64,000 bases of DNA from CAIQJJ01 sp049325275 (lineage in GTDB: Bacteria; Chloroflexota; Anaerolineae; Anaerolineales; UBA4823): assembly GCA_049325275.1 (NCBI GenBank), contig JBMOLU010000086.1, positions 62,001 to 126,000 on the forward strand, written 5' to 3'. Below, one piece after another: positions 26,124 through 34,191 of the stretch. Each line of letters opens with the position of its first letter. Position 1 is the stretch's first letter. Made by a program: the position numbers and the translations under genes. Below the pieces are notes generated by a model. That model was not told the DNA's origin and ran no database searches. It saw only the letters and a program-made list of their open reading frames with translations.

Positions 26124-26462
26124 TCAGTCGTCCACTTCGATCGACTCGACGAAAAACTCTTCCCCCCGGATCACCTTGACGTGCACGCTGCCGCACGCCG
26201 GGCAATCGAAGTCGTCCCGGCCGGGTGCGAAAGTGTGCTGGCAGTCCTGGCACTGCAACTCGGCCGGGATACGCTGGAAATGAAGCCTGGCCCCCTGGGC
26301 GGGTGTGTTTTCGCTGATGCTGTCCCAGTAGAATTGCACCGAATCATCAACGATCGAAGAGAACTGCCCGATGACGAGGTGAATGTGGCCGATGCGTTTG
26401 CCGGCCGGGGTGTGCTGCAGAGCTATGTTGAGGATGCTTTCGGTGACGGCGAGTTCGTGCAT
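26124..26462 (-). CDS. hypA: Hydrogenase/urease nickel metallochaperone HypA
   Basis: A 112-residue protein starting MHELAVTESIL, where the N-terminal Met-His-Glu binds nickel (His2). The structural zinc site is formed by two CxxC motifs, Cys71/Cys74 and Cys87/Cys90. The length and layout are those of HypA. It hands nickel to the hydrogenase large subunit with HypB. It lies upstream of the WD40 gene on the same strand, with hypB two genes further on. Confidence 0.93.
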   Translation of the reverse strand: MHELAVTESILNIALQHTPAGKRIGHIHLVIGQFSSIVDDSVQFYWDSISENTPAQGARLHFQRIPAELQCQDCQHTFAPGRDDFDCPACGSVHVKVIRGEEFFVESIEVDD

Positions 26463-26495
26463 GGGGCCTCGATGCTAAGAAGTTGAGCGCAGCTT

Positions 26496-27779
26496 TCAGC
26501 CCGCAACCTGCAAGCCTTCGACTTCTTCTTCACCCTCGTCCTCGTCGTCTTCTTCACCCGTGAACCCCAGAGCTTCCTTGGCGGCGGGTGTGGTGACCCA
26601 GAGCATCAGGATCATGGTGACGGCCGAGGTGATGCACCACATGCAGGTGGCGCCGATCACGAAAGGTTCGAGGAAGGTCAGGTAAGCGGAGAAGAGCACG
26701 CCGAAGACGGACATGCCCCACAGCGCCAGGGCGCTCAGGTTCTTGAGCGATGCCGGCCCAAACTGCTTGGCCAGCCAGGCAGCCAGCAGGGCCAGGTTGC
26801 CCATCAGACCGAACACACCCACCGGCAAAACGCCGAAGAGCATGGCGTACTCGCTCTCCTGCACGGTGCCGCAGTCGCCCACCGGCCCGCACGCCGGGAC
26901 GGCCTGGGTGGCTTCGACAAAGGCCAGGTAGGTCGAGACGGTGATCCCGGCAATGACGATCAGCGGCACGGCCCAGGTGAACCAGTCTTTCAGCACCGGC
27001 CCTTCTCCTTTGCCCGCCAGGATCAGGATTGGGGCGGCGATCTGGATCGCAAAAATGCCAGTTACGATCAGGGCCAGCACAAAGGCCAACCCCTGGGTCT
27101 GCGCGAGGTCAAAAATGGAAGGGATGGCCAGCAAGGCGAAGACGAGCAGCGCAACGGAGTACCAGCTTTGCATGGCCGGCATGGGGCGGCTGCTCAAGGT
27201 AAGGGTCACGGAAGCGATCAGGCTGAAGAGCAGGGCCGCCAGCACGATCACGGCGATGGTGTTGGCCGTGCGGTCGCGGTTGAACTTTTGCAACCAGGCC
27301 GGGCCTTCGTTGGCTTCGTCCGCTTCGTTGGCAGGGGGTGCGATTTGCATCCCTTGCTGTGTGACGAATGCTTCCAGCCCGGCAATTTCCGGCCAATCCA
27401 GCCCACCGGCTGCCAGCCCGGCGGCGATCAGCTCTGGCAGTTGTTCGGGGATTTCCTGCGAACCGACCAGGTAGGTCTCGCCGATGATGAGGGTCGGTAC
27501 CCCCGTGCGCTCGGGTGGAGTCTGGTACTGCGCCAGAACGGCGGTGTACAGCGCGTTTCCTTCCACGCTCGACACGTCGACGGTCACGACTTGCAACTGC
27601 TCGCCATATTCTTCTTGCAGCGGCGGCAGGGTTTCGCTCATGACGTAATGACAGTGCCCACAAGTGGGCGAGTAAAAGAGCACGGCGCGAACCACAGGCT
27701 CGCCGGCCTGCGCCGGCCGCGCCAGAAAAAGTAACAGGACGAATGCAGCAAAAAGGATGGCCGTGAACGGTCGCTTCAT
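26496..27779 (-). CDS. Thioredoxin-like domain fused to vitamin K epoxide reductase (VKOR) domain
   Basis: A 427-residue protein. A signal peptide (about 1-25) is followed by a thioredoxin-like domain with the active site SPTCGHCHY (Cys40, Cys43), a membrane helix, and a VKOR domain of four to five helices. The VKOR cysteines are present: the loop pair in ACGPVGDCGTVQ and the membrane CxxC in CMWC. This fits an extracytoplasmic disulfide-forming system in which VKOR reoxidises the thioredoxin-like partner using a quinone. The domain order (thioredoxin first) is the reverse of the usual bacterial VKOR-Trx fusion. The ATG at 27779 has GGAGG just upstream. It ends in an acidic tail. Confidence 0.85.
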   Translation of the reverse strand: MKRPFTAILFAAFVLLLFLARPAQAGEPVVRAVLFYSPTCGHCHYVMSETLPPLQEEYGEQLQVVTVDVSSVEGNALYTAVLAQYQTPPERTGVPTLIIGETYLVGSQEIPEQLPELIAAGLAAGGLDWPEIAGLEAFVTQQGMQIAPPANEADEANEGPAWLQKFNRDRTANTIAVIVLAALLFSLIASVTLTLSSRPMPAMQSWYSVALLVFALLAIPSIFDLAQTQGLAFVLALIVTGIFAIQIAAPILILAGKGEGPVLKDWFTWAVPLIVIAGITVSTYLAFVEATQAVPACGPVGDCGTVQESEYAMLFGVLPVGVFGLMGNLALLAAWLAKQFGPASLKNLSALALWGMSVFGVLFSAYLTFLEPFVIGATCMWCITSAVTMILMLWVTTPAAKEALGFTGEEDDEDEGEEEVEGLQVAG

Positions 27780-27855
27780 GGGACACCTCCAAGGCTGGAT
27801 TATAGCATGGCGATCGAGGTGCAGGCGGAAGGTTAAAACTTTCAAATCTCGGCCT

Positions 27856-29010
27856 TTATCCCTTCTTCAGAATATGCGTGACGATAGTGGCTCCGCTGCC
27901 GCCGATGTTTTGCGCCATGCCGATTTTTGCGCCATCGACCTGGGTTGCGCCGGCTTCCCCACGCAATTGCTGCACCACTTCGAGCACCTGGTACACGCCG
28001 GTGGCTCCGACCGGGTGCCCACGCGCTTTGAGGCCGCCGCACGTGCAAATCGGGATGCGCCCCTGCGGGGTGATGGCGCCATCCAGCCCCAGGCGGGGTC
28101 CCTGGCCGCGCTCGGCAAAGCCGCAGGCTTCGAGCGAAAGCACGGCCATGATCGAGAAGGCGTCGTGAAGTTCGAAGACGTCGATGTCCTCAGGCCCGAC
28201 GCCGGCCTGCCGGTAAGCCTTTCGGGCCGAAAGCTCGCCGGCCGTAAGCCAGGCGCCGTTCCTGCGACTGTGAACGGCGATGCTGTCGGTTGCAGAGGCC
28301 GAACCGGCGATGGTGATCGCCGGGCGCGGGCCTGGCCGCAGCGTTTCCGCCGGGACCAGCAACAAGGCCGCTGCGCCGTCGCCGGTCGGGGAAGCGTCCA
28401 GCAGGTTGATCGGTTCGGCGATGGCGCGCGCCTTGCGGTAGGCTTCCAGGCTGATGGGGTCTCGCAGGCGGGCAAAGGGATTGTGGACGGCGTTGGCGTG
28501 GGCGTTGATCGGGAAGGGTGCGAAATCGTCCTTTTTCCAGTTCGTTTCGTGCAGGTAACGCTGCATTACCAGGGCGTTGATCGCCACGAAACTCAAGCCC
28601 ATCTCGGCTTCGTAATCCTGGTCGGCGGCGGTAGCCAGGGCGCCCGTCATTTCGCCGGGCACCGTTTCGGTCATCTTTTCGATGCCGACCACCAGGGCCG
28701 AATCCAGCTCGCCCGAGGCAACGGCAATCAGCCCGGCGCGTACGGCGGCCCCGCCGGAACCACAGGCGGCTTCCACTTTCACGGCTTCGATGCCGGGCAG
28801 GCCGATCCAGTCGGCAAGTAGCGCTCCCAGGTTCTCCTGGTGGCTGAGGATCGCCGACATCATGTTGCCGACGAACAAGCCATCGGCCTGGTTGCGCCCG
28901 GCATCGTTCATTGCCGCGAAGATGGCCTCCCCGGCTAGTTCGCGCAGAGTTTTGTCCCAGTGTTCATCGACGGGCGTTTGCCCAATTCCAAGAATGGCAA
29001 CTTCACGCAT
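27856..29010 (-). CDS. Thiolase-family acyl-CoA acetyltransferase (SCP-x type)
   Basis: A 384-residue thiolase-fold enzyme. The nucleophile is Cys83 in EAACGSGGAAV. The C-terminal catalytic motifs are VFELHDAFSI (in place of NEAFA) and CTCGGLKARGHPVGATG. The HDAF variant is typical of SCP-x-type thiolases of archaea and Chloroflexota, often paired with an HMG-CoA synthase and a DUF35 OB-fold protein, none of which is in the window. The ATG at 29010 was chosen for the AAGGAG eight bases upstream. Role probably in acyl-CoA condensation or thiolysis, exact substrate unknown. Confidence 0.85.
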   Translation of the reverse strand: MREVAILGIGQTPVDEHWDKTLRELAGEAIFAAMNDAGRNQADGLFVGNMMSAILSHQENLGALLADWIGLPGIEAVKVEAACGSGGAAVRAGLIAVASGELDSALVVGIEKMTETVPGEMTGALATAADQDYEAEMGLSFVAINALVMQRYLHETNWKKDDFAPFPINAHANAVHNPFARLRDPISLEAYRKARAIAEPINLLDASPTGDGAAALLLVPAETLRPGPRPAITIAGSASATDSIAVHSRRNGAWLTAGELSARKAYRQAGVGPEDIDVFELHDAFSIMAVLSLEACGFAERGQGPRLGLDGAITPQGRIPICTCGGLKARGHPVGATGVYQVLEVVQQLRGEAGATQVDGAKIGMAQNIGGSGATIVTHILKKG

Positions 29011-29069
29011 CCTGATTTCTCCTTGTGTGGTTGCAGTGATTATGCTCCAAATGGCTTTCAAAGCCTATC

Positions 29070-29135
29070 AAGAACGCTTGTCGTTTCCAGCGTTCTTACT
29101 TTTCTCTTCAACCAATCTAAATATCCAAGTAAAAT
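29070..29135 (+). promoter_or_regulatory. Hairpin and candidate promoter upstream of the zinc-ribbon/PQQ gene
   Basis: TTCAAC (29107-29112) and TAAAAT (29130-29135) are 17 bases apart, 39 bases before the start at 29174. Just upstream AAGAACGCT (29070-29078) pairs with AGCGTTCTT (29089-29097). Confidence 0.4.
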
Positions 29136-29173
29136 TACTGCCATCCACGTCGTTTCCACCAAAGGAACTTTCC

Positions 29174-30856
29174 ATGACAGAAGAAGCAACCATCCGAAAA
29201 AACCAATGTCCTTCTTGCGGCGCGCCGATCGTCTGGCCGGAGGGCAAACCCAGTATGCCATGCCCCTACTGTAAGGCCGGCCTCGAGCGAGTTTTGCCAC
29301 CCCAAGACGCTCCTCCCGGCTTTGGGCCCCCGGCGCAGCCGCAAATTATCATCCAGGCCGGCGCCATCCCCATACCGCCAAAGCATGCGGCCAGGGTGGC
29401 TGGCGGCGCCGCCGTGGCCGGAGCCGGTGCTTCAGCGTGTTCAAGTGTGATGGTCCTGCTTCTCATCTTCCTTGTGGTTGGCGGCATCGCAGCCGCAGCT
29501 GTTTTATTCGATCCACATTCGCCTATCTCCGTCAACCCGGCGCCTTTGCAGGTGCACGATCCATACATTCTCGTTCCCGGCGTCGATGACGGGCCGTCGG
29601 ATGTCATCGCCATGAGCTACGACCTCGCCGAAGAGACCTATGCGGTCGGTCGCCTGTCGCTGGCGGAAAAGAAATTTCTCTGGCGCACGACGCCGCTGGA
29701 CAGTATCAGTGACGTGCGTGCGCTGGCAGCCAACGACACCACGCTCTTCCTGGTCGAAAAAGATGACCAACTGAAAGCGCTGAAGCTCGAAACCGGCGCT
29801 TCACTCTGGGAGGTTGCACTGGCCGATAAGCTGTCTTACGGCGATGGCATCCTGGCCGTGCAGGGGAACCGGGTGCTTGTCCTGACGCAGGATTATACCC
29901 TGCAGGCCTTCGACACCGCCACAGGTGAGGAGGCCTGGCAGCGCCGTTTGAACGGTTACACCCGTGCTTATACGCTGCTCTCCCACAGTGTGGCCGTGAT
30001 CGATGAGGCCGACGACCAAACCAGCCTGTTTTTCCTCGATCTGGCCGATGGCAGCGAGCGCCAGCGAGTGACGCCTTCTTGTGAAGATCCAGGCAGCCCG
30101 GGTTGGGCGAGCGGTATAACCGGCAGTTCTTTGTTCGTGTTTGCCCCCGGTTCTGACGGGACCCTCGATACCGGCAGCGTGTATTTCCTGTACGGGTCCT
30201 CGCCGAGTTGTGTCGAGCGTTGGGATGTCGGCACGGGCGTTTTGGCCTGGCAAAGCGTTGACGAGAAAAGTTACGTGCCCTCTTCGGGCGATTCGTTGGT
30301 TTTGGCAACCCCTGCAACCGTTTATTATGCTTATGGTGGGCAGATTTGGGCGGTCGATCAGAAGACGGCGGAACGCACTTCCCTGCTGGACATCGAAGAT
30401 TACGAGTCCCTGCCCTTGACGATGGCCGGCGACACATTGATCGTGCGCGCCCGCCGCACGCGCGGCTCGGAGCGCTTTGCCTTGTGGGGCGTCGATCCGG
30501 CAACGGGGGAGCAGCGTTGGGTGTACGACCTGGGCGAGAGTCAGCCTTTTCAGCCGCCGGATGAAGTGAGCGGTTCTCTTAGCCGCGGCGCTTCGGCTTG
30601 GGATTGGCGGCTCGAAGGGGAAGGCCTGCTCTTATTCAAAGCCGGCAGCCAGCCCAACCAGTTTTCTGCGGAGAGACTCGACACGGACGATGGTTCGGTG
30701 ACCCAGATCTTTTCCCTTCCCATCCAAACCTGGTCGGAAGATTCCTACTGGATGGACGCAGGTATCTGGCAGGGACCTTACTACTGGGCTAATCTCGAAA
30801 CGAAGGTGTACGTCTTGAATATCAACACCGGAGCTTTCGAGTACAGTTATCCATGA
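29174..30856 (+). CDS. Zinc-ribbon, single-helix, PQQ-type beta-propeller membrane protein
   Basis: A 560-residue protein. The N-terminus has a zinc ribbon with CPSC (Cys12, Cys15) and CPYC (Cys30, Cys33). A Pro-rich linker leads to one membrane helix (about 91-112), and the rest (about 125-560) is an extracytoplasmic beta-propeller with PQQ-like repeats such as LKLETGASLWEVAL and DTATGEEAWQRRL. No PQQ-dehydrogenase residues are evident, so it is probably a binding or scaffold protein. The ATG at 29174 has AAGGAA upstream and the ribbon begins at once; the longer frame overlaps the thiolase gene. Its stop overlaps the trmFO start (ATGA). Confidence 0.75.
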   Translation: MTEEATIRKNQCPSCGAPIVWPEGKPSMPCPYCKAGLERVLPPQDAPPGFGPPAQPQIIIQAGAIPIPPKHAARVAGGAAVAGAGASACSSVMVLLLIFLVVGGIAAAAVLFDPHSPISVNPAPLQVHDPYILVPGVDDGPSDVIAMSYDLAEETYAVGRLSLAEKKFLWRTTPLDSISDVRALAANDTTLFLVEKDDQLKALKLETGASLWEVALADKLSYGDGILAVQGNRVLVLTQDYTLQAFDTATGEEAWQRRLNGYTRAYTLLSHSVAVIDEADDQTSLFFLDLADGSERQRVTPSCEDPGSPGWASGITGSSLFVFAPGSDGTLDTGSVYFLYGSSPSCVERWDVGTGVLAWQSVDEKSYVPSSGDSLVLATPATVYYAYGGQIWAVDQKTAERTSLLDIEDYESLPLTMAGDTLIVRARRTRGSERFALWGVDPATGEQRWVYDLGESQPFQPPDEVSGSLSRGASAWDWRLEGEGLLLFKAGSQPNQFSAERLDTDDGSVTQIFSLPIQTWSEDSYWMDAGIWQGPYYWANLETKVYVLNINTGAFEYSYP

Positions 30857-32283
30857 CGGAGACCGTTTTGACGATCATCGGTGGGGGGCTGGCCGGCTGT
30901 GAAGCCGCCTGGCAGGCGGCGCAGCGCGGCGTCCGGGTTTGCCTGTACGAGATGCGTCCCGCCGTCGCAACGGGCGCCCATGCAGGGGCGGACCTGGCTG
31001 AACTGGTCTGTTCGAACTCTTTGGGGGCCATGCAGGCCGATCGGGCTTCGGGCGTGTTGAAAAGTGAAGTCGAGCGCCTCGGGTCGTTGCTGCTGCGTGT
31101 GGCCGTGGAGACCGCCGTCCCTGCCGGCGGGGCGCTGGCGGTAGATCGCGAAGCATTTGCGCGCAAGGTGACGCAGGCAGTCGAAGGCCACACCAATATC
31201 CAGGTGATCCGGGCTGAGGCTGCTGAAATTCCGTCCACACCGGCGATCGTTGCCTCGGGTCCGCTGACTTCCCCGGCGCTGACGCGTGCGATCCTGGCCT
31301 TCACCGGGCAGGAACAGCTCTACTTCTTCGATGCCATTGCGCCCATCGTGCACATCGACTCGGTGGACATGACCATCGCTTACCGCGCCTCGCGTTATGG
31401 GCGCCATTCGGCCGCCAAAGCGTCGCTCGAAGCCGCGTTGGTCGAGCCTGCCGGGAGCGGACCGGTCGAAGTTGATGCCGGCGAGGAAGGCGACTACGTT
31501 AACTGCCCGCTGACGAAGGATGAATACGACACCTTTATCGACGCTCTGTTGTCGGCCGAACGCATTGCCCTCAAGGATTTCGAGCTTGCGTTGGAAGGCG
31601 GCGTGCGCGCCGGGGCAGGGCACTTTTTTGAAGGATGCCTGCCGGTTGAAATCCTTGCGCGCCGCGGCCGGGATTCACTCGCCTTTGGCCCACTGCGCCC
31701 GGTCGGCCTGCGTGACCCGCGTACGGGCAAGCGGCCTTACGCAGTCGTACAACTGCGGCAGGATAACCTGGCGGGTACGTTATACAACATTGTCGGTTTT
31801 CAAACCAACCTTACCTTTCCCGAACAACGCCGTGTGCTGCGCCTGATCCCTGGCCTGCAGAACGCCGAGTTTGCCCGTTACGGCCAGATGCACCGCAATA
31901 CCTTCATCTTTTCGCCGGCCCTCTTACGGCCCACACTGCAAACCGTTGCCCGCGACGATCTCTTCTTCGCCGGCCAGATCACCGGCGTGGAAGGTTACAT
32001 GGGCAACGTGGCCACCGGCCTGCTCGCCGGCTGGAACGCCGCCCGCCTCTTGCACGGTCAGGCGCCCGTTGAGTTGCCACGCAGCACCATGCTGGGGGCC
32101 TTGTGCCACTACATCACGCACGCTGCGGCCGACGACTTTCAGCCGATGAAGGCCAACTTCGGCATCCTGCCAACCCTGGAAGAGACCGGCGACAAGCCGG
32201 TGCGCCAGAAGCGCCAGCGCTACCAGGCCTACGCCGCCCGTTCGCAGCGCGAACTGGAGGCTTTGTTACAGGGCCTGGCATGA
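30853..32283 (+). CDS. trmFO: Methylenetetrahydrofolate-tRNA-(uracil-5-)-methyltransferase TrmFO
   Basis: A 476-residue flavoprotein that makes 5-methyluridine at position 54 of tRNA using methylene-tetrahydrofolate. The FAD-binding motif is TIIGGGLAGCEAAW (7-20). Cys53 in LVCSNSLGAM and the FEGCLPVEILARRG motif are the two conserved functional cysteines of the family. The motif GQITGVEGYMGNVATGLLAG is the conserved C-terminal flavin loop. It is co-translated with the upstream propeller protein and, by an ATGA overlap, with the downstream GNAT. Confidence 0.95.
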   Translation: MTETVLTIIGGGLAGCEAAWQAAQRGVRVCLYEMRPAVATGAHAGADLAELVCSNSLGAMQADRASGVLKSEVERLGSLLLRVAVETAVPAGGALAVDREAFARKVTQAVEGHTNIQVIRAEAAEIPSTPAIVASGPLTSPALTRAILAFTGQEQLYFFDAIAPIVHIDSVDMTIAYRASRYGRHSAAKASLEAALVEPAGSGPVEVDAGEEGDYVNCPLTKDEYDTFIDALLSAERIALKDFELALEGGVRAGAGHFFEGCLPVEILARRGRDSLAFGPLRPVGLRDPRTGKRPYAVVQLRQDNLAGTLYNIVGFQTNLTFPEQRRVLRLIPGLQNAEFARYGQMHRNTFIFSPALLRPTLQTVARDDLFFAGQITGVEGYMGNVATGLLAGWNAARLLHGQAPVELPRSTMLGALCHYITHAAADDFQPMKANFGILPTLEETGDKPVRQKRQRYQAYAARSQRELEALLQGLA

Positions 32284-32729
32284 GCTGCCTCGTGTTTACT
32301 CCTTTCGATCAGGACTGCTATCCGGTCTACGAGTCCTGGTTTTCCGACTCAGAAACCAGGCGTTGGTTACAGCCACCCTCAAAGCGTTTGCTCGACTACG
32401 TGACGAAGACGCCCGGCGTTTTTTGTTGGATGATCCAGGATGAGGATCAAATGGTTGGCTATGTACAAATGGACAGGCAGCCCGATGGCAGCGCCGCGAT
32501 TTCGTATGCGGTCAACCCGCAATTGCGCCAGCGCGGCTACGGAAAGGCGATACTGCAAGCGCTACTCCAAAGGTCAGAAGCGAGGCAGTTTACCGTGATA
32601 TCGGCTGGAACGGAAGTGGAGAATGTTGCTTCACAGCGTTGCTTGGCCTCGGTAGGTTTTTCTCTTCCCCAGGCCGTGCCGGACGCCGGTGGCTTCTTGA
32701 ATTTCGTCTATTCCAATGTCGAGCGCTAA
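32280..32729 (+). CDS. GNAT-family N-acetyltransferase
   Basis: A 149-residue acetyltransferase of the GNAT fold. The acetyl-CoA-binding motif A is AVNPQLRQRGYGKAILQALL, with the Q/R-x-x-G-x-G/A core RQRGYG, and motif B contains AGTEVENVASQRCLASVGF. The ATG at 32280 overlaps the trmFO stop (ATGA). The substrate could be a small amine, an antibiotic or a ribosomal protein N-terminus; nothing in the context decides. Confidence 0.8.
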   Translation: MSCLVFTPFDQDCYPVYESWFSDSETRRWLQPPSKRLLDYVTKTPGVFCWMIQDEDQMVGYVQMDRQPDGSAAISYAVNPQLRQRGYGKAILQALLQRSEARQFTVISAGTEVENVASQRCLASVGFSLPQAVPDAGGFLNFVYSNVER

Positions 32730-33099
32730 AAATTTCCTTGCTAACTTGCTTTTTGGCTTTGCCAGAAGCGCTCTTGGCGCGGCCGTTATCCGTTGGAGTT
32801 TTGCCCACATGACCGCTTTCATGCCCGTAAACAAGTTGCGTGATACCGAGCTGGTGATTGCCTTTTCCCATCCCCAATCCGCCTACAAAACCCACATTCT
32901 GATCGTTCCCAAACGGGAAATTGCCAGCTTTGCCGACCTGCGCCCGGAGGATTTCCCCATCGTTCATGAAATCGTACGCGTGGCGCAGGAACTGGTCAAT
33001 GAGTTGGGCCTGGGCGAGAAGGGCTACCGGCTGATCGTCAACGGCGGCGCCTACCAGGACGTGGCGCAACTGCACTATCACCTGATCTCGGAGGCGTAG
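32716..33099 (+). CDS. HIT-like nucleotide-binding protein with altered His triad
   Basis: A 127-residue protein with the HIT fold: THILIVPKREIASFADL and the C-terminal QLHYHLISEA. The canonical motif is H-x-H-x-H; here the first position is Gln (QLHYHL), while the two following His, including the catalytic one, are retained. An N-terminal stretch of about 35 residues is hydrophobic and not part of the family core. The reading frame overlaps the GNAT gene by 14 bases, so translation is coupled. Probably a nucleoside phosphoramidase or nucleotidyl hydrolase; the Gln substitution makes activity uncertain. Confidence 0.7.
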   Translation: MSSAKNFLANLLFGFARSALGAAVIRWSFAHMTAFMPVNKLRDTELVIAFSHPQSAYKTHILIVPKREIASFADLRPEDFPIVHEIVRVAQELVNELGLGEKGYRLIVNGGAYQDVAQLHYHLISEA

Positions 33100-33108
33100 A
33101 AAACGACG

Positions 33109-33987
33109 ATGAAAACTCGCTTGCTGATCTTTGCCTGGATTACCGCTTTGCTGATCGCTTGTGCTTCCGCGCCGGCCGGGTTTGACGGCCAGCGCGCCCT
33201 GCGGGACGTGGAAACCCAGCTGGCTTTTGGCCCGCGTACGGTGGGCAGCCAGGCGCACGAGCGAGCCGTCGATTGGATGGTGGCCGAACTGAAAAAATCG
33301 GGCTGGGAGGTCGAAATCCAGGAAACACCGCACGAGCAGGCGCCCCTCCGCAACGTGATCGCGAAGCGCGGCAGCGGCAATCCGTGGGTTTTGCTGGGCG
33401 CCCACTACGATTCGCGTTTCGTGGCCGACGAGGATCCCGACCCTGCGCTGCGCACGCAGCCGGTGCCGGGGGCCAACGATGGCGCCTCGGGGGTGGCCGT
33501 CTTGCTCGAATTGGCGCGCGTTTTCCCGAAAGACGCCCCGGGGCAGGTCTGGCTGGCCTTTCTGGATGCCGAAGACAATGGCCGGATCGCCGGCTGGGAC
33601 TGGATTTTAGGCTCGCTCGCCCTGGCAGAGCGCTTCGAAGGCGACGTTCCCAAGCCCGACGCGGTCGTCATTGTCGACATGATCGGCGACGCCGATTTGA
33701 ATATCTACCGGGAGCGAAACTCCGATGCTGCCTTGACCGATCAACTCTGGCAGCAGGCAGAAGCATTGGGTTATCCCCAGTTCATTGACCAACCCAGGCA
33801 CCGCATGATCGACGATCACATCCCGTTTCGCGATGCCGGTATCCCGGCCGTGGATATTATCGACTTCGATTACCCATACTGGCATACGACGGCCGACACG
33901 CTCGACAAGGTTTCTGCCGAAAGCCTGGATGCCGTGGGTGAGACGGTGTTGGCCTGGTTGCAGAATTTCCTCATTGCTTCTCGATGA
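33109..33987 (+). CDS. M28-family metallopeptidase / glutaminyl cyclase-like lipoprotein
   Basis: A 292-residue lipoprotein: signal peptide with LIAC lipobox (Cys18), then an M28 alpha/beta domain. Metal and catalytic residues appear in order: GAHYDSR (His99, Asp101), GANDGASG (Asp124), LDAEDNG (Glu155/Asp156), VIVDMIGDAD and DDHIPFRDAG near the C-terminus. The single-domain build and the last motif are closest to the glutaminyl-peptide cyclotransferase (QC) branch of M28, but aminopeptidase activity is equally possible. It should act outside the cytoplasmic membrane. It is the last gene before the aspS leader. Confidence 0.8.
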   Translation: MKTRLLIFAWITALLIACASAPAGFDGQRALRDVETQLAFGPRTVGSQAHERAVDWMVAELKKSGWEVEIQETPHEQAPLRNVIAKRGSGNPWVLLGAHYDSRFVADEDPDPALRTQPVPGANDGASGVAVLLELARVFPKDAPGQVWLAFLDAEDNGRIAGWDWILGSLALAERFEGDVPKPDAVVIVDMIGDADLNIYRERNSDAALTDQLWQQAEALGYPQFIDQPRHRMIDDHIPFRDAGIPAVDIIDFDYPYWHTTADTLDKVSAESLDAVGETVLAWLQNFLIASR

Positions 33988-34001
33988 AGTTAGGGTATAA
34001 T
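33974..34001 (+). promoter_or_regulatory. Promoter of the aspS leader
   Basis: TATAAT (33996-34001) is perfect. TTGCTT (33974-33979) lies 16 bases upstream. Predicted start of transcription is about 34008, giving a leader of about 185 bases before aspS. The -35 overlaps the end of the peptidase gene. Confidence 0.7.
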
Positions 34002-34022
34002 CGGCCCAATTTGGAGCTATGT

Positions 34023-34100
34023 ATGTCCCCCTGGTTTGCCCTTCCTTTTGCCAACAATAACGATAACGATAATAATGCTCCCCATCGGGCGAGAGGTTAA
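34023..34100 (+). CDS. aspS leader peptide, Asn/Asp-rich (attenuation sensor)
   Basis: A 25-codon open frame with its own ribosome binding site (GGAG at 34013-34016, six bases before the ATG). The peptide is MSPWFALPFA, then NNNDNDNN, then APHRARG and a TAA stop. Eight consecutive codons (34053-34076) are Asn or Asp: six Asn (AAC/AAT mixed) and two Asp (GAT). The stretch lies seven bases before an antiterminator segment. This is the design of amino-acid leader peptides such as those of trp and his operons, here upstream of aspartyl- and asparaginyl-tRNA synthetase genes. A ribosome stalling for lack of charged Asn- or Asp-tRNA would leave the downstream segment free. It is too short for ordinary gene callers. 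Confidence 0.8.
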   Translation: MSPWFALPFANNNDNDNNAPHRARG

Positions 34101-34140
34101 CGGCTGCCAGTATAACGAACCCTGACCTTAAATCGCCCGA
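34085..34140 (+). promoter_or_regulatory. Antiterminator of the aspS attenuator
   Basis: TCGGGCGA (34085-34092) is the exact reverse complement of TCGCCCGA (34133-34140), which includes the left arm of the terminator. The pairing is extended by AGGT (34094-34097) with ACCT (34125-34128). The first strand lies inside the last codons of the leader peptide, so a ribosome that reaches the stop codon would cover it. Confidence 0.75.
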
Positions 34141-34169
34141 CCACCCCCGTCCGGGCGATTTTTATTTTT
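34131..34169 (+). terminator. Intrinsic terminator of the aspS attenuator
   Basis: AATCGCCCG (34131-34139) pairs perfectly with CGGGCGATT (34152-34160) around a 12-base loop, followed by a TTTTTATTTTT run to 34169. It lies 22 bases before the aspS start codon and 30 bases after the leader peptide stop. Confidence 0.88.
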
Positions 34170-34191
34170 GGCTTTTCCCAAGGAGGATGGC

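Noticed and set aside
34019..34060. A 13-codon alternative aspS leader frame (MYVPLVCPSFCQQ)
   Set aside because: Its ATG is only two bases after the GGAG, too close for normal initiation, and it contains no Asn or Asp codons. The overlapping frame at 34023 has better spacing and the Asn/Asp run.
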